From an uncultured Prevotellaceae bacterium (lineage in GTDB: Bacteria > Bacteroidota > Bacteroidia > Bacteroidales > Bacteroidaceae): a stretch of DNA of 64,000 nucleotides. The notes under the pieces were generated by a model. The model was not told the DNA's origin and made no database searches. It was given only the letters and a program-made list of their open reading frames with translations. The stretch covers positions 18,012 through 82,011 of the forward strand of contig CAMAFX010000003.1 of assembly GCA_945833925.1 (NCBI GenBank), given 5' to 3'. The translations under genes were made by a program, and so were the position numbers. Shown one piece after another: positions 50,557-59,853 of the stretch; the first letter of the stretch is position 1; each line of letters opens with the position of its first letter.

Positions 50557-50583
50557 GTGCGTGCGTGTGCGCGTGCACATGTG
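50557..50583. other. 27-nt perfect alternating purine-pyrimidine tract (Z-DNA-prone)
   Basis: GTGCGTGCGTGTGCGCGTGCACATGTG. Confidence 0.9.
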
Positions 50584-50673
50584 ATTATAATATTGTACAA
50601 AGTTAGGAAAATAAGTCCAACTAATGGAATATTTGTTGATTTATTTGTATCTTTGCGTCAAAAATTAAAATAT

Positions 50674-52035
50674 ATGAAGAAGTTTTTACTATTTGTGACG
50701 ATTTTGCTTTCTTTCGATACAGCCGTAGTGTCTGCTCAAAGAATCAGATCGCAAAAAAGAAATCAAATATATGCTGACAGCGTTAAGATAAAATGGCAAC
50801 TATATGCAGACTCTTTGGAATTGTTGCTCGACAAATATCGCAAGGCTGATTCTATTGCCGCAACCGAGACACGCACTATAACTATGAATCCATATTTTTT
50901 TCCGCTGATATCTACAGGTACACTTTATCGTGCACCCTTGCAACAGAGTATGGGTATAAGTTGGCTGCCTTCTTCATTGTCATCACGTAAAAATGCTATG
51001 TTGCAGTCGGGTGGCGATGAGCAATTGCAAGCATTGGCAGGCATTAATATGCAATTGGCCTCGATGTACGCCAGGAATCCTGTTTTGTTTCAGCAGACAC
51101 AAGAGCAGGTGAAGCACGAGGGGGCCATGGTGGCTGATGTCGAAAAGCCAATGTCTACAGACAAGAGGATTATGGATGAGATTCAATTGGCAGACATTGA
51201 GCATGATATAACTGATACCATAGCAGCAATAACAAGAAAACCAAACTTTTGGACTATTAAGGGAAACTCCTCTCTCCAGATAACGCAGTCGCATTTCTCC
51301 GACAACTGGTTTCAGGGAGGTGAAAACAATTATGCTGCTTTAGCAATGATTACGTTGGAGGCAAACTACGACAATAAGCAGAAGTTACAATGGGACAACA
51401 GACTTGAGTTGCAGTTAGGCTTCCAAACAGCTCCCAGCGATACTTGCCATACGCTGAAGGTTACTAGTAATCTGCTGCGCCTCACATCAAAGCTGGGTTA
51501 TAAGGCAGCAAAAAATTGGTTCTATTCTACGCAACTTATGTCGTACACTCAACTTTATCCTAACTTCAAAACTAACACCAACGAGGTGACCGCCGACTTT
51601 GCATCTCCTGTTTATGTACAACTTGCAATAGGTATGGATTACAAGTTGAAAAAGAATAAGTTCCAAGGATCTTTACTCCTTGCTCCAATGTCTATTAATA
51701 TGACGTATGTAGACAGGGCTGCACTAAGAAGCAGATACATACAGGAGGATGACAAAAACACGAAGTTTACTTTTGGTCCTAACGTGACAATGACGTTCAA
51801 TTGGAATATATGGAAGAATGTACAATGGAACACCCGACTGTATTGGTTCAGTGATTTCAAGTATACCAATATAGAGTGGGAGAATACGTTTACATTTACA
51901 ATAAATAAATATCTAACCAGTAAATTGTTCCTCTATCCTAAGTTTATTGACAATAACACAAAGTATCGTCGTGAGAATGGTTCGTACTGGATGTTCAGAG
52001 AATGGCTCAGTATGGGATTGAGTTACAGTTGGTAA
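50674..52035 (+). CDS. DUF3078 domain-containing secreted/outer-membrane protein
   Basis: MKKFLLFVTILLSFDTAVVSAQ signal; FWTIKGNSSLQITQSHFSDNWFQGGENNYAALA; aromatic beta-rich C-terminus. Confidence 0.82.
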   Translation: MKKFLLFVTILLSFDTAVVSAQRIRSQKRNQIYADSVKIKWQLYADSLELLLDKYRKADSIAATETRTITMNPYFFPLISTGTLYRAPLQQSMGISWLPSSLSSRKNAMLQSGGDEQLQALAGINMQLASMYARNPVLFQQTQEQVKHEGAMVADVEKPMSTDKRIMDEIQLADIEHDITDTIAAITRKPNFWTIKGNSSLQITQSHFSDNWFQGGENNYAALAMITLEANYDNKQKLQWDNRLELQLGFQTAPSDTCHTLKVTSNLLRLTSKLGYKAAKNWFYSTQLMSYTQLYPNFKTNTNEVTADFASPVYVQLAIGMDYKLKKNKFQGSLLLAPMSINMTYVDRAALRSRYIQEDDKNTKFTFGPNVTMTFNWNIWKNVQWNTRLYWFSDFKYTNIEWENTFTFTINKYLTSKLFLYPKFIDNNTKYRRENGSYWMFREWLSMGLSYSW

Positions 52036-52060
52036 AGGATTGCTTAATTGTTTTTTGAAA

Positions 52061-52192
52061 AGCAGTAGCAGCTTCTGAAAAAAGCAGTAGCAGCTTCTGA
52101 AAAAAGCAGTAGCAGCTTCCAGAAAAAGCAGTAGCAGCTTCCGGAAAAAGCAGTAGCAGCTTCCAGAAAAAGCAGTAGCAGCTTCTGAAAAA
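52061..52192 (+). repeat. 22-bp period tandem array, 6 units, same core as 4402-4511
   Basis: AGCAGTAGCAGCTTC starts at 52061, 52083, 52105, 52127, 52149 and 52171. Confidence 0.95.
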
Positions 52193-52300
52193 CGCGATTA
52201 GATTGGGGCAGTGGAAAGATGAAGAGGTGAATTTTCAAGCATACAAATTGGAAAAACTGTTGCTCGGCATTTGAGTAACAAGTATATAAATAAGGAAAAT

Positions 52301-52328
52301 TGGCTCGCTTCACAGCGAGCCACTTTTC
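52301..52328 (+). terminator. Intrinsic terminator in convergent spacer
   Basis: TGGCTCGCT-TCAC-AGCGAGCCA then CTTTTC. Confidence 0.8.
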
Positions 52329-52460
52329 AATTAGGTATTAGTTTTGTTTAAGGTAAAAAGATTGTTTGTTTCAGGATAACGTATGCAAATTTAGTTGATA
52401 ATTTATATATAACCAAATAATTTTATATGTTTCAAAACATATTTGTAGGTTGCGATGGTT

Positions 52461-53333
52461 TTATATGCCTTTTTCACAGGTTTCTAAGTGATACTTTTCC
52501 ATTCCGACAATGGGATGAGACATAATTTGTCCAAGAATAAGACCTTCTTTCTCAATGGCTTTCTGCAGTTGCTTTGCAAATGTGGCAGTTATTCCACCTA
52601 CAAAATGTACTGCTAATTCGGGTCTTCCGTAGTTCTTGATATTTCGCCGAAGGAATCTTCTAAATTCGTCAACTACCAAGGCTTCTACTTTTGAATTGTC
52701 AAGATGTCGTGCAAGAAATGGTGTTAAACTGGCAAGAAACATATTTGGCATAGGCTGTCGGTATACCCTGTCAATTATTTCGTGTTGAGATAGTGATGTT
52801 TCTTCGTAGAAGCTTTCCTGGATTGATGTGGGCAGTTGTTTCTTCAGGATGTCACCAACGAGTCTTTTGCCAAGGGACGCACCACTGCCTTCGTCACCCA
52901 GAATATATCCCAAGGCAGGTGTTTGATTAATGATTTTCTTTCCATCGAAGTGGCATGAATTGCTGCCCGTGCCGAGTATGCAGGCAATGCCTTCGTTGTG
53001 TCCGCATAAAGCCAGTGCAGCCCCCATCATATCACTTTCCACCGAGACTTTTGCATTGGGGTAGGCTCGCTGGATGAGTCGCTTGACAGTTGTGGAGTAG
53101 GGAGGGATACATCCTGCACCATAGAAGTAGACATGGTCTATTTCTTGAGGCAGGAATGAGTATTTGCCAGACTCTTTGCTTTGGTTGTAAAGAGCCTCTC
53201 TTCCTCTTTCAATGGCTTTGCTGATGGTTTCCTCGTTATCGCGTATGGGGTTTATTCCAAGTGTGGTAACTCCTTCGTTGCCAAGGCATAACCATGTAGT
53301 CTTTGTACTTCCGCTGTCTGCTATCAGGATCAT
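52461..53333 (-). CDS. BadF/BadG-type ATPase, N-acetylglucosamine kinase-like
   Basis: MILIADSGSTKTTWL, ACILGTGSNSCHFDG, LGDEGSGASLGKRL. Confidence 0.88.
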   Translation of the reverse strand: MILIADSGSTKTTWLCLGNEGVTTLGINPIRDNEETISKAIERGREALYNQSKESGKYSFLPQEIDHVYFYGAGCIPPYSTTVKRLIQRAYPNAKVSVESDMMGAALALCGHNEGIACILGTGSNSCHFDGKKIINQTPALGYILGDEGSGASLGKRLVGDILKKQLPTSIQESFYEETSLSQHEIIDRVYRQPMPNMFLASLTPFLARHLDNSKVEALVVDEFRRFLRRNIKNYGRPELAVHFVGGITATFAKQLQKAIEKEGLILGQIMSHPIVGMEKYHLETCEKGI

Positions 53334-53404
53334 TGTTGCTGCAATATTTAGATGATGACATTGTCTTTTTGTGTGTCAGAGATGTCGTTTCCTGTAAACG
53401 GTTC

Positions 53405-54163
53405 TTATTGGTCGTCGTTCTGTACATATCCTTGCCTGTCTTTGGGCAATCCACCCATAACGGCATTGTATGCTTTTTCCATAGTTTCAAGTTCTGACTC
53501 ATGTCCCTTGCCGTTAGGGAAAATAGGGTCGTGGACTATTATGGAGAGTTTGGCTCTTTTTATAAAAGGGTTACTCGTTGTTCTTGGCATCACGTCAAAT
53601 GGTCCGTTCAACGTAATAGGGACAACTGGCAATTGCAGTTCGTCGGCAAGTTGAAATGCCCCTTTCTTGAAATAACCCATATGTCCGGTAAATGTTCTGG
53701 CTCCTTCAGGGAACACAACAACCGACGCTCCACCTTGCAGTATGTTGCGAGCTGTATCATAGGTCTTCTTTATTGCTTTTGGACCTCTCTTGTCCACAAA
53801 GATATGTCCTGCACTTTCGCATGCTTTGCCGATGAGGAAAATCTTTCTCAGTGATTTCTTCATCATCCATCTCAGGTCGTGACCGAGGAAAGCATAAATC
53901 AAGAAAATGTCAAAATTTCCTTGATGATTGGCAACAAACACATAACTTGTCTTCTTGTCAATCTTCTCTCTGCCCTCAACATGAACAGGCAGCAAAAGCA
54001 CCCTAATCATGCACCATGACCAAATTCTTGCAGGCCAGTACCCCCAGAATTTTGCATAGCCACATGTGCAGCCTACGATAGTCGAAAGTGAAGCCAGTAT
54101 TGTGACAATTGCCAAAACAGGTAATGCAACAATTAAAAGGTATGTACAGTATATGATTCGCAT
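53405..54163 (-). CDS. plsC: 1-acyl-sn-glycerol-3-phosphate acyltransferase
   Basis: VANHQGNFDIFL (NHQxxxD box), VVFPEGARTFTG. Confidence 0.9.
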   Translation of the reverse strand: MRIIYCTYLLIVALPVLAIVTILASLSTIVGCTCGYAKFWGYWPARIWSWCMIRVLLLPVHVEGREKIDKKTSYVFVANHQGNFDIFLIYAFLGHDLRWMMKKSLRKIFLIGKACESAGHIFVDKRGPKAIKKTYDTARNILQGGASVVVFPEGARTFTGHMGYFKKGAFQLADELQLPVVPITLNGPFDVMPRTTSNPFIKRAKLSIIVHDPIFPNGKGHESELETMEKAYNAVMGGLPKDRQGYVQNDDQ

Positions 54164-54165
54164 AT

Positions 54166-54771
54166 CTATTGAGCTGCTACATCTTTGTTGATTTGCTCAA
54201 TGTAGTTTAGTGTTTCTTCTCTTCCGAGTTTTGATTCTGCAGATGTTACGAAGTATGGCGGCAACTCTTCCCAATCCTGACGAAGTCGGTTAAGGTAAAA
54301 CTGTACGCTGCATGCCAATTGGTTACGGCTCAGTTTGTCTGCCTTGGTAAATATTATGCTGAATGGGACTCCGTGTTCGCCAAGAAATTCAATGAATTCG
54401 AGATCCACTTTTTGTGGTTCGTGACGGCAGTCTATTAGCAGAAAGAGATTTGTCATCTGTTCGCGCTGCAGAATGTAGCTTGTAATCATGCGTTGCAGAT
54501 TCTCCTGCTCTTTCTTGCTTCGTTTGGCATATCCGTATCCGGGTAGGTCGACCAAATACCATTCCTTGTTTATCAAAAAATGATTTATCAACATTGTCTT
54601 GCCTGGTGTGGCAGATGTTTTTGCAAGTTTGCTAAAACCGGTAAGCATGTTTATCAGACTTGATTTTCCAACGTTGCTTCGTCCGATAAACGCATATTCC
54701 GGCATATTTGTGCTGGGACATTTATCTACTGTTGGACTACTTATAACATATTCTGCGCTTTTAATTTCCAT
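54166..54771 (-). CDS. engB: Ribosome biogenesis GTP-binding protein EngB/YsxC
   Basis: [48 protein letters not shown]. Confidence 0.95.
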   Translation of the reverse strand: MEIKSAEYVISSPTVDKCPSTNMPEYAFIGRSNVGKSSLINMLTGFSKLAKTSATPGKTMLINHFLINKEWYLVDLPGYGYAKRSKKEQENLQRMITSYILQREQMTNLFLLIDCRHEPQKVDLEFIEFLGEHGVPFSIIFTKADKLSRNQLACSVQFYLNRLRQDWEELPPYFVTSAESKLGREETLNYIEQINKDVAAQ

Positions 54772-54805
54772 GATGCTATTTGTGTCAATGATGCTATTTG
54801 TGTCA
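54770..54805. repeat. Perfect 18-bp tandem duplication at the engB translation start
   Basis: ATGATGCTATTTGTGTCA twice (54770-54787, 54788-54805). Confidence 0.95.
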
Positions 54806-54850
54806 ATGGTGAGTTATGACGAAATTCGTCTTCTATATTTGCTGCACGAG

Positions 54851-54881
54851 CAAAGTTACAACAATTTTGCTTTATACCAAA
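54851..54881 (-). promoter_or_regulatory. Promoter for engB (TTTG / 19 nt / TAACTTTG, reverse strand)
   Basis: CAAAGTTA at 54851-54858 and CAAA at 54878-54881 on + strand. Confidence 0.65.
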
Positions 54882-55789
54882 AACTTTTTGATGTATTCGG
54901 TGCTTACATTCCTTCTTTTAGCATAGTCGCTCAACTGATCCATTCCTATTTTGCCCACACAGAAATGCTTGACTTCTGGATGTGCAAACATCAGTCCGCT
55001 TGTGCTGGCATGTGGTTTCATAGCACCGTTTTCGGTAAGTCTTATGCCTATGGAACTGAAGTCAAGTATCTCGTCAATAAGGAAATTCAAACTTTGATCG
55101 GGTAGTGATGGGTAACCTACGGCTGGTCGCTTGCCCTGATACTTCTCGCTAAACAAATCCTCTATACATAAGTGCTCGTTGGGAGCATATCCCCAGATGT
55201 CTTTTCTTACAAGTTCGTGCAGTTTTTCTGCAGTGGCTTCTGCCAGTCTGTCTGCAAGTGTCTGGTGTAGAAGATGCAGATATTCGTCGTCAGATGCTTT
55301 CTCTTCGAACTCTTTGTCGGTACAGCACGCAAATACGCCAATATGGTCAGCAACTCCGATGTTTTTCTCTGTTGGGATTGTGTTTATGGGTAATACATAG
55401 TCGGATAGGCATTTGCACAACCCTTCATTATCGGTCATTTGCTGCCTAAGCAAAGGAAGTCTTTTGGCTGATTCGTTGCAATAAAGAATGATGTCTTCTT
55501 TCTCGCTTCGTGCGGGTATTATTGCCACCTTTGCATTTGTGAAGAATAACTCGTCGCAGTTTTTTAGCAACTTTTGAGCATCTTCGTAAAGTTGCATGGC
55601 TTCAGTTGCGCGTTGGCGGTCGCGTTCGGGAAATGACTTAAGCCAATTTTGTTTGCATGCCATACATCCGTGTATCTTGGATATGCTGGCAAAGTGCATG
55701 GGAACCCCCCAGGCATGAAAGAAGTACAGCCAGTTAATGTATGGCGCGACTTCGTGAATCCTGAATTTATAAGTGCATGATTTGTTCAC
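54872..55789 (-). CDS. Free-standing cobalamin-dependent methionine synthase activation domain
   Basis: KRPAVGYPSLPDQS...SIGIRLTENGAMKPHASTSGLMFAHPEVKHFCVGKIGMDQLSDYAKRR matches the MetH C-terminal activation module; 305 aa. Confidence 0.85.
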   Translation of the reverse strand: MNKSCTYKFRIHEVAPYINWLYFFHAWGVPMHFASISKIHGCMACKQNWLKSFPERDRQRATEAMQLYEDAQKLLKNCDELFFTNAKVAIIPARSEKEDIILYCNESAKRLPLLRQQMTDNEGLCKCLSDYVLPINTIPTEKNIGVADHIGVFACCTDKEFEEKASDDEYLHLLHQTLADRLAEATAEKLHELVRKDIWGYAPNEHLCIEDLFSEKYQGKRPAVGYPSLPDQSLNFLIDEILDFSSIGIRLTENGAMKPHASTSGLMFAHPEVKHFCVGKIGMDQLSDYAKRRNVSTEYIKKFLV

Positions 55790-55791
55790 TG

Positions 55792-57126
55792 TTATTCCCC
55801 AAACTCAAGTGCCTGACCAATGAACGAGTCGTCAATATTGCTTCCGTCGAATACCTTGTGCCCATTACACCAAGTACTCATAACTCTCCAGTTTAATTGT
55901 TCGCCTGTCAGAGGTGACCAACCACATTTGCTTAGTATATTTCTTGTGTCAACTACCCATGCTTCTTTTTTTACCAGTACGATGTCGGCTTTGTAGCCAG
56001 GGCGGATGAAACCTCTACGTTTGATTCTGAACAAACGTGCAGGGTTATGGCACATCATCTCTACGACACGAGTTAATGTCATTGTGCCGTTGTCTGCCAT
56101 AGTAAGCATTAGCGGAAGCGAGAATTGTATGATAGGCATTCCAGAGACAGCCTTGGCTGCACCTCCTTCTTTCTCTGATAAAAGGTGAGGAGCGTGATCG
56201 GTTCCAACGACGTCAATCAAACCTTCCCTTGCAGCATTTCTAAGTGCTTCTCTGTCTCTCTCGCTTTTTATTGCGGGATTGCTTTTGATGAGGCTGCCGA
56301 GTTTTTGATAATCCTTGTCTGTGTAGAAGAGATGCTGCGGGCAGACTTCTGCCGTGATTCTCTTTTCGTCAATTTCCCCTTTCTCCAAAAGTGAAAGCTC
56401 TCTCTCTGTTGTGATGTGCGCTATGTGAAGTCTGGCATTGCTTTCTTTTGCAAGTCTTACTGCAAGGGCGGTAGATTGATAGCATGCTATGTCGTCTCTT
56501 ACCCAAGGATGGTATTCCACCGAAGGGTCTTCGCCACATTTCTCCTTTGCCTCTTTCATCCGCTCGTTGATGCGTACCGTATCTTCGCAGTGGGCCATTA
56601 TCAGTGAAGGGCACTCCTGGAATATCTGTCTTAGTTTATTTTCTTTGTCGACCAGCATTCCACCAGTACTGCTCCCCATAAACATCTTCAAAGCGGGTAT
56701 ACGGCTTGTGTCCATCTGCTTAATCTCATTCAGGTTGTCGTTAGTGGCACCTAAATAAAATGCATAGTTGGCATGGCAAACATTGCTTGCCATATTCATC
56801 TTGTCTTTCCAAAGACTTATTGTTGTGGTTTGAGGCAGCACATTTGGCATGTCCATAACGCTTGTCACTCCTCCTGCAACGGCAGCACGGGTTTCGCTTG
56901 CCATGTCAGCCTTGTGCGTCAAGCCAGGGTCTCTCATATGCACGTGATCGTCAATTACACCAGGCAATACGTACATCCCTTGCGCTTCTACAGTATCGTC
57001 AGCATCCTCTGGGAATGTCTCTCCGTTTCGATATATGGCAAGTATAGTTTCGTCTTCAATGAGAAGGGTTGCGTTGTACTCTTCTCCCTCGTTTATAACA
57101 GTTGCGTTCTTGATGAGTGTGCGCAT
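55792..57126 (-). CDS. pyrC: Dihydroorotase
   Basis: GVIDDHVHMRDPGLTHKADMASETRAAVAGGVTSVMDMPN; GTDHAPHLLSEK. Confidence 0.93.
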   Translation of the reverse strand: MRTLIKNATVINEGEEYNATLLIEDETILAIYRNGETFPEDADDTVEAQGMYVLPGVIDDHVHMRDPGLTHKADMASETRAAVAGGVTSVMDMPNVLPQTTTISLWKDKMNMASNVCHANYAFYLGATNDNLNEIKQMDTSRIPALKMFMGSSTGGMLVDKENKLRQIFQECPSLIMAHCEDTVRINERMKEAKEKCGEDPSVEYHPWVRDDIACYQSTALAVRLAKESNARLHIAHITTERELSLLEKGEIDEKRITAEVCPQHLFYTDKDYQKLGSLIKSNPAIKSERDREALRNAAREGLIDVVGTDHAPHLLSEKEGGAAKAVSGMPIIQFSLPLMLTMADNGTMTLTRVVEMMCHNPARLFRIKRRGFIRPGYKADIVLVKKEAWVVDTRNILSKCGWSPLTGEQLNWRVMSTWCNGHKVFDGSNIDDSFIGQALEFGE

Positions 57127-57135
57127 ATGTGATAT

Positions 57136-57903
57136 CTATTTTCTTTTGGGATATTTCCTGAACCAACCATCCAGACGTAAGCGGATAACTCCAAATACAG
57201 CCTCGCTGAAGATACCTCCACTCATCTTGCTGGTTCCCAATTCTCTATTGATAAATATGACTGGTACTTCCTTTATCTTGAAACCACACTTGAATGCTGT
57301 GTATTTCATTTCAATCTGGAAAGCATATCCCTTGAATCTGACTTTGTCAAGTTCTATGGTCTCGAGAACTTCTCTGCGATAGCACTTGAATCCGGCAGTG
57401 GTGTCGTGTACTTTGAATCCAGTAACGATTCTAACGTATTTTGAAGCGAAATATGACATGAGCACACGTCCTATTGGCCAATTTACGACATTTACTCCAC
57501 TTACATATCTGCTGCCGATAGAAACATCATAACCTTCGTCATGGCATGCTGCATAAAGACGTGGAAGATCCTTCGGGTTGTGACTGAAGTCTGCGTCCAT
57601 CTCGAATATGTAGTCGTACTTCTGCTCTATAGCCCACTTGAAACCGGTTATGTAGGCAGTTCCTAATCCTAGTTTGCCACTCCTTTCAATAATATGCAGA
57701 CGGTCTTTCATTTCCTCCGTTTGCATCAGCCTTTTTACAATGTCTGCTGTTCCGTCGGGGCTCCCATCCTCTATGACTAACACGTCGAAACTATGTTCTG
57801 TGCCGTTAGGAGTCTCCTTAAGCGCAGTGACTGCACGTATTATGTTCTCTATATTCTCCTTTTCGTTGTATGTCGGAATAATGACTATACTATCGTTTTT
57901 CAT
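57136..57903 (-). CDS. Polyprenol monophosphomannose synthase-like GT2
   Basis: IIPTYNEKENIENII, VIEDGSPDGTADIV, FEMDADFSHNPKDLPRL. Confidence 0.9.
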   Translation of the reverse strand: MKNDSIVIIPTYNEKENIENIIRAVTALKETPNGTEHSFDVLVIEDGSPDGTADIVKRLMQTEEMKDRLHIIERSGKLGLGTAYITGFKWAIEQKYDYIFEMDADFSHNPKDLPRLYAACHDEGYDVSIGSRYVSGVNVVNWPIGRVLMSYFASKYVRIVTGFKVHDTTAGFKCYRREVLETIELDKVRFKGYAFQIEMKYTAFKCGFKIKEVPVIFINRELGTSKMSGGIFSEAVFGVIRLRLDGWFRKYPKRK

Positions 57904-59024
57904 ATTTTCTCTTCTCTGAATTTTAATAGTTCGTTTACGATTTCTTCATTATCGTCGCTTAATGATATGATAAGGTTTTTGTAACGTTGCTTAGCAATCA
58001 TATCTTGCATAAATGGGTATACGGGAACATCTTCTGTCCAGAATTGTTTTCCCATAAAACACATCGGACTGCTGAAGCCGAAACTCAGGTAGTGGTTCTG
58101 TACTGCTTCCTGGAATATTTCCTGAAGTGTTCCTGCACTGCCAGGAGTGAATATTATTCCGCCCGAGGCAATCGTCAATATGCCATCTTCGCGTATGCTG
58201 TTATCGAAATACTTTGCTATGCACATTGCCAGTGGGGTAGAGGGTTCGTGCCCGTAAAGCCATGTGGGTATGCCTATACTGAGATATTCCTTCTGTGGAT
58301 ATTTCTCTACTACTTGCATTGCTGTGTCAAGCCACATCTTGTCCGTAAAGTTTGGTGCAGTACAAAGCATACTCAGCGCATCCGTAAACTCGTCCTCGCT
58401 TCTTCCTGCCATCCAAGCACCAAGATGTGTGGCCTCCATTGCTCCCGGACCTCCTCCACTTATCATTATAAATCCTAACTCGCTTAATTTCTTACTTATC
58501 CGGGCTACTTGCTCGTATTGCGCGCATGTTCTTGACATATTATGCCCACCCATGACACCAATAATTCGTTTCTGGTCGAAATGACCCAAAAGGTCGTGCA
58601 GTGCAGAACTTATGCTATGGTCGTGCAGGCTTCTCGCTAAAGTTTCTTTTATATTTGTTGCTTGTTTGCCTTCTTTAAGGTAGTGACGATATACTATAGC
58701 ATCATAGCATTTGTCATAACTGTCAGGGTTGCCGACCTCATATCCTTCATATAAGGATTGGGCAGTATACAGTTTGCTTCGGAATACGTCAAAGGCTTCT
58801 CCCATCTTGGGAAAAACCAAAGAGTCTTTTATGTGACGCTTGAAACCTGATGGCAAAGTGCATCCGAGAAATATGCAATCTACATAGTCGTGTGCCATAG
58901 ATAGTTCTGTCTCAGCGGTCAGGTTTACACCTTTGAACGCAGTACGACGTATCACTTTCTCTTCCGAGTGCAGTGTCTGTGCAAGTTGCCAATCGTCATT
59001 AATTTCTGTATAGTTGTGCTGCAT
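57900..59024 (-). CDS. LOG family protein
   Basis: ISGGGPGAMEATHLGAW, SAGTLQEIFQEA; overlaps the GT2 start by 4 nt. Confidence 0.85.
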   Translation of the reverse strand: MQHNYTEINDDWQLAQTLHSEEKVIRRTAFKGVNLTAETELSMAHDYVDCIFLGCTLPSGFKRHIKDSLVFPKMGEAFDVFRSKLYTAQSLYEGYEVGNPDSYDKCYDAIVYRHYLKEGKQATNIKETLARSLHDHSISSALHDLLGHFDQKRIIGVMGGHNMSRTCAQYEQVARISKKLSELGFIMISGGGPGAMEATHLGAWMAGRSEDEFTDALSMLCTAPNFTDKMWLDTAMQVVEKYPQKEYLSIGIPTWLYGHEPSTPLAMCIAKYFDNSIREDGILTIASGGIIFTPGSAGTLQEIFQEAVQNHYLSFGFSSPMCFMGKQFWTEDVPVYPFMQDMIAKQRYKNLIISLSDDNEEIVNELLKFREEKI

Positions 59025-59230
59025 AATGCAAAATTACTGCTTTTTTTTCATTCTCACGATATTCGTTATGATATTTTTCTCTTTTTTCACATTTATCTAT
59101 CATTTGCCGTGTGACTTAAAATATTGTTCTCTATTTCTTTGGAAAAAAATTATAATTTATTTAAATTTGCGCTTGATAAAGGTCTTGTGCTTTTATGAAA
59201 TGTTAACATATTAATATAATACATACCGCG

Positions 59231-59842
59231 ATGAAAAAGTTTTTCCACAAGGTAGCAATAGTTTTAGTTGCAATGACAGCAAGCCTCTCTTTTACAAGTT
59301 GTGACTCTGATACATTGACAACAATTTTGGGAACAGTAATCCAATACATTCTGGACCCGGGCACGAGTTATGATTATAAGGGCACTTTGAAGAGTGGGCC
59401 TCTCAAGGCTACTGGAGATGGTTTTAACTGGATTAATTCAAATGAGACATCCACTTTTAGTAATGTGACGGTTCGCTATACAGCGGGCACCAATAGTTCT
59501 GCCACGTTGGAAATTCCTGGTTTTACCGATGGAAAGATGACAGTGGGTGACATTACTATCAATGGACTTGCAATAACAGAAAGTTCTTCTGCAAAGAAAA
59601 CTACGTTCGGTATAGGCGACAATTCTACTATTGTTGCCTCTGTTACTGTGGACGGAGTTAAATATGACGAGAATAGCATTTCAAGTGTATATATATCTTC
59701 CTTGAACGATAAGGATTACACTTCGACGTACGTAACAAGTGAAAATCTTTCTACGTATATTTCGATTGTCTTTGCAAATTCAGAAGGTGAGAATGTATAC
59801 GCTTTGAACATTGATTATTCAGGATCAATAATTGCACAGTAA
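59231..59842 (+). CDS. Lipoprotein, DUF4840-like
   Basis: MKKFFHKVAIVLVAMTASLSFTSC lipobox; repetitive beta-rich sequence. Confidence 0.65.
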   Translation: MKKFFHKVAIVLVAMTASLSFTSCDSDTLTTILGTVIQYILDPGTSYDYKGTLKSGPLKATGDGFNWINSNETSTFSNVTVRYTAGTNSSATLEIPGFTDGKMTVGDITINGLAITESSSAKKTTFGIGDNSTIVASVTVDGVKYDENSISSVYISSLNDKDYTSTYVTSENLSTYISIVFANSEGENVYALNIDYSGSIIAQ

Positions 59843-59853
59843 AACTTCCCGGC

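Noticed and set aside
52061-52192. CRISPR array
   Set aside because: Units are contiguous 22-mers with no unique spacers and no cas genes.
52044-52313. 89-aa ORF with LLLLFxEAATAF repeats
   Set aside because: Simply the reverse translation of the 22-bp array; 22 is not a multiple of 3, so the frame rotates, as expected for noncoding repeats.
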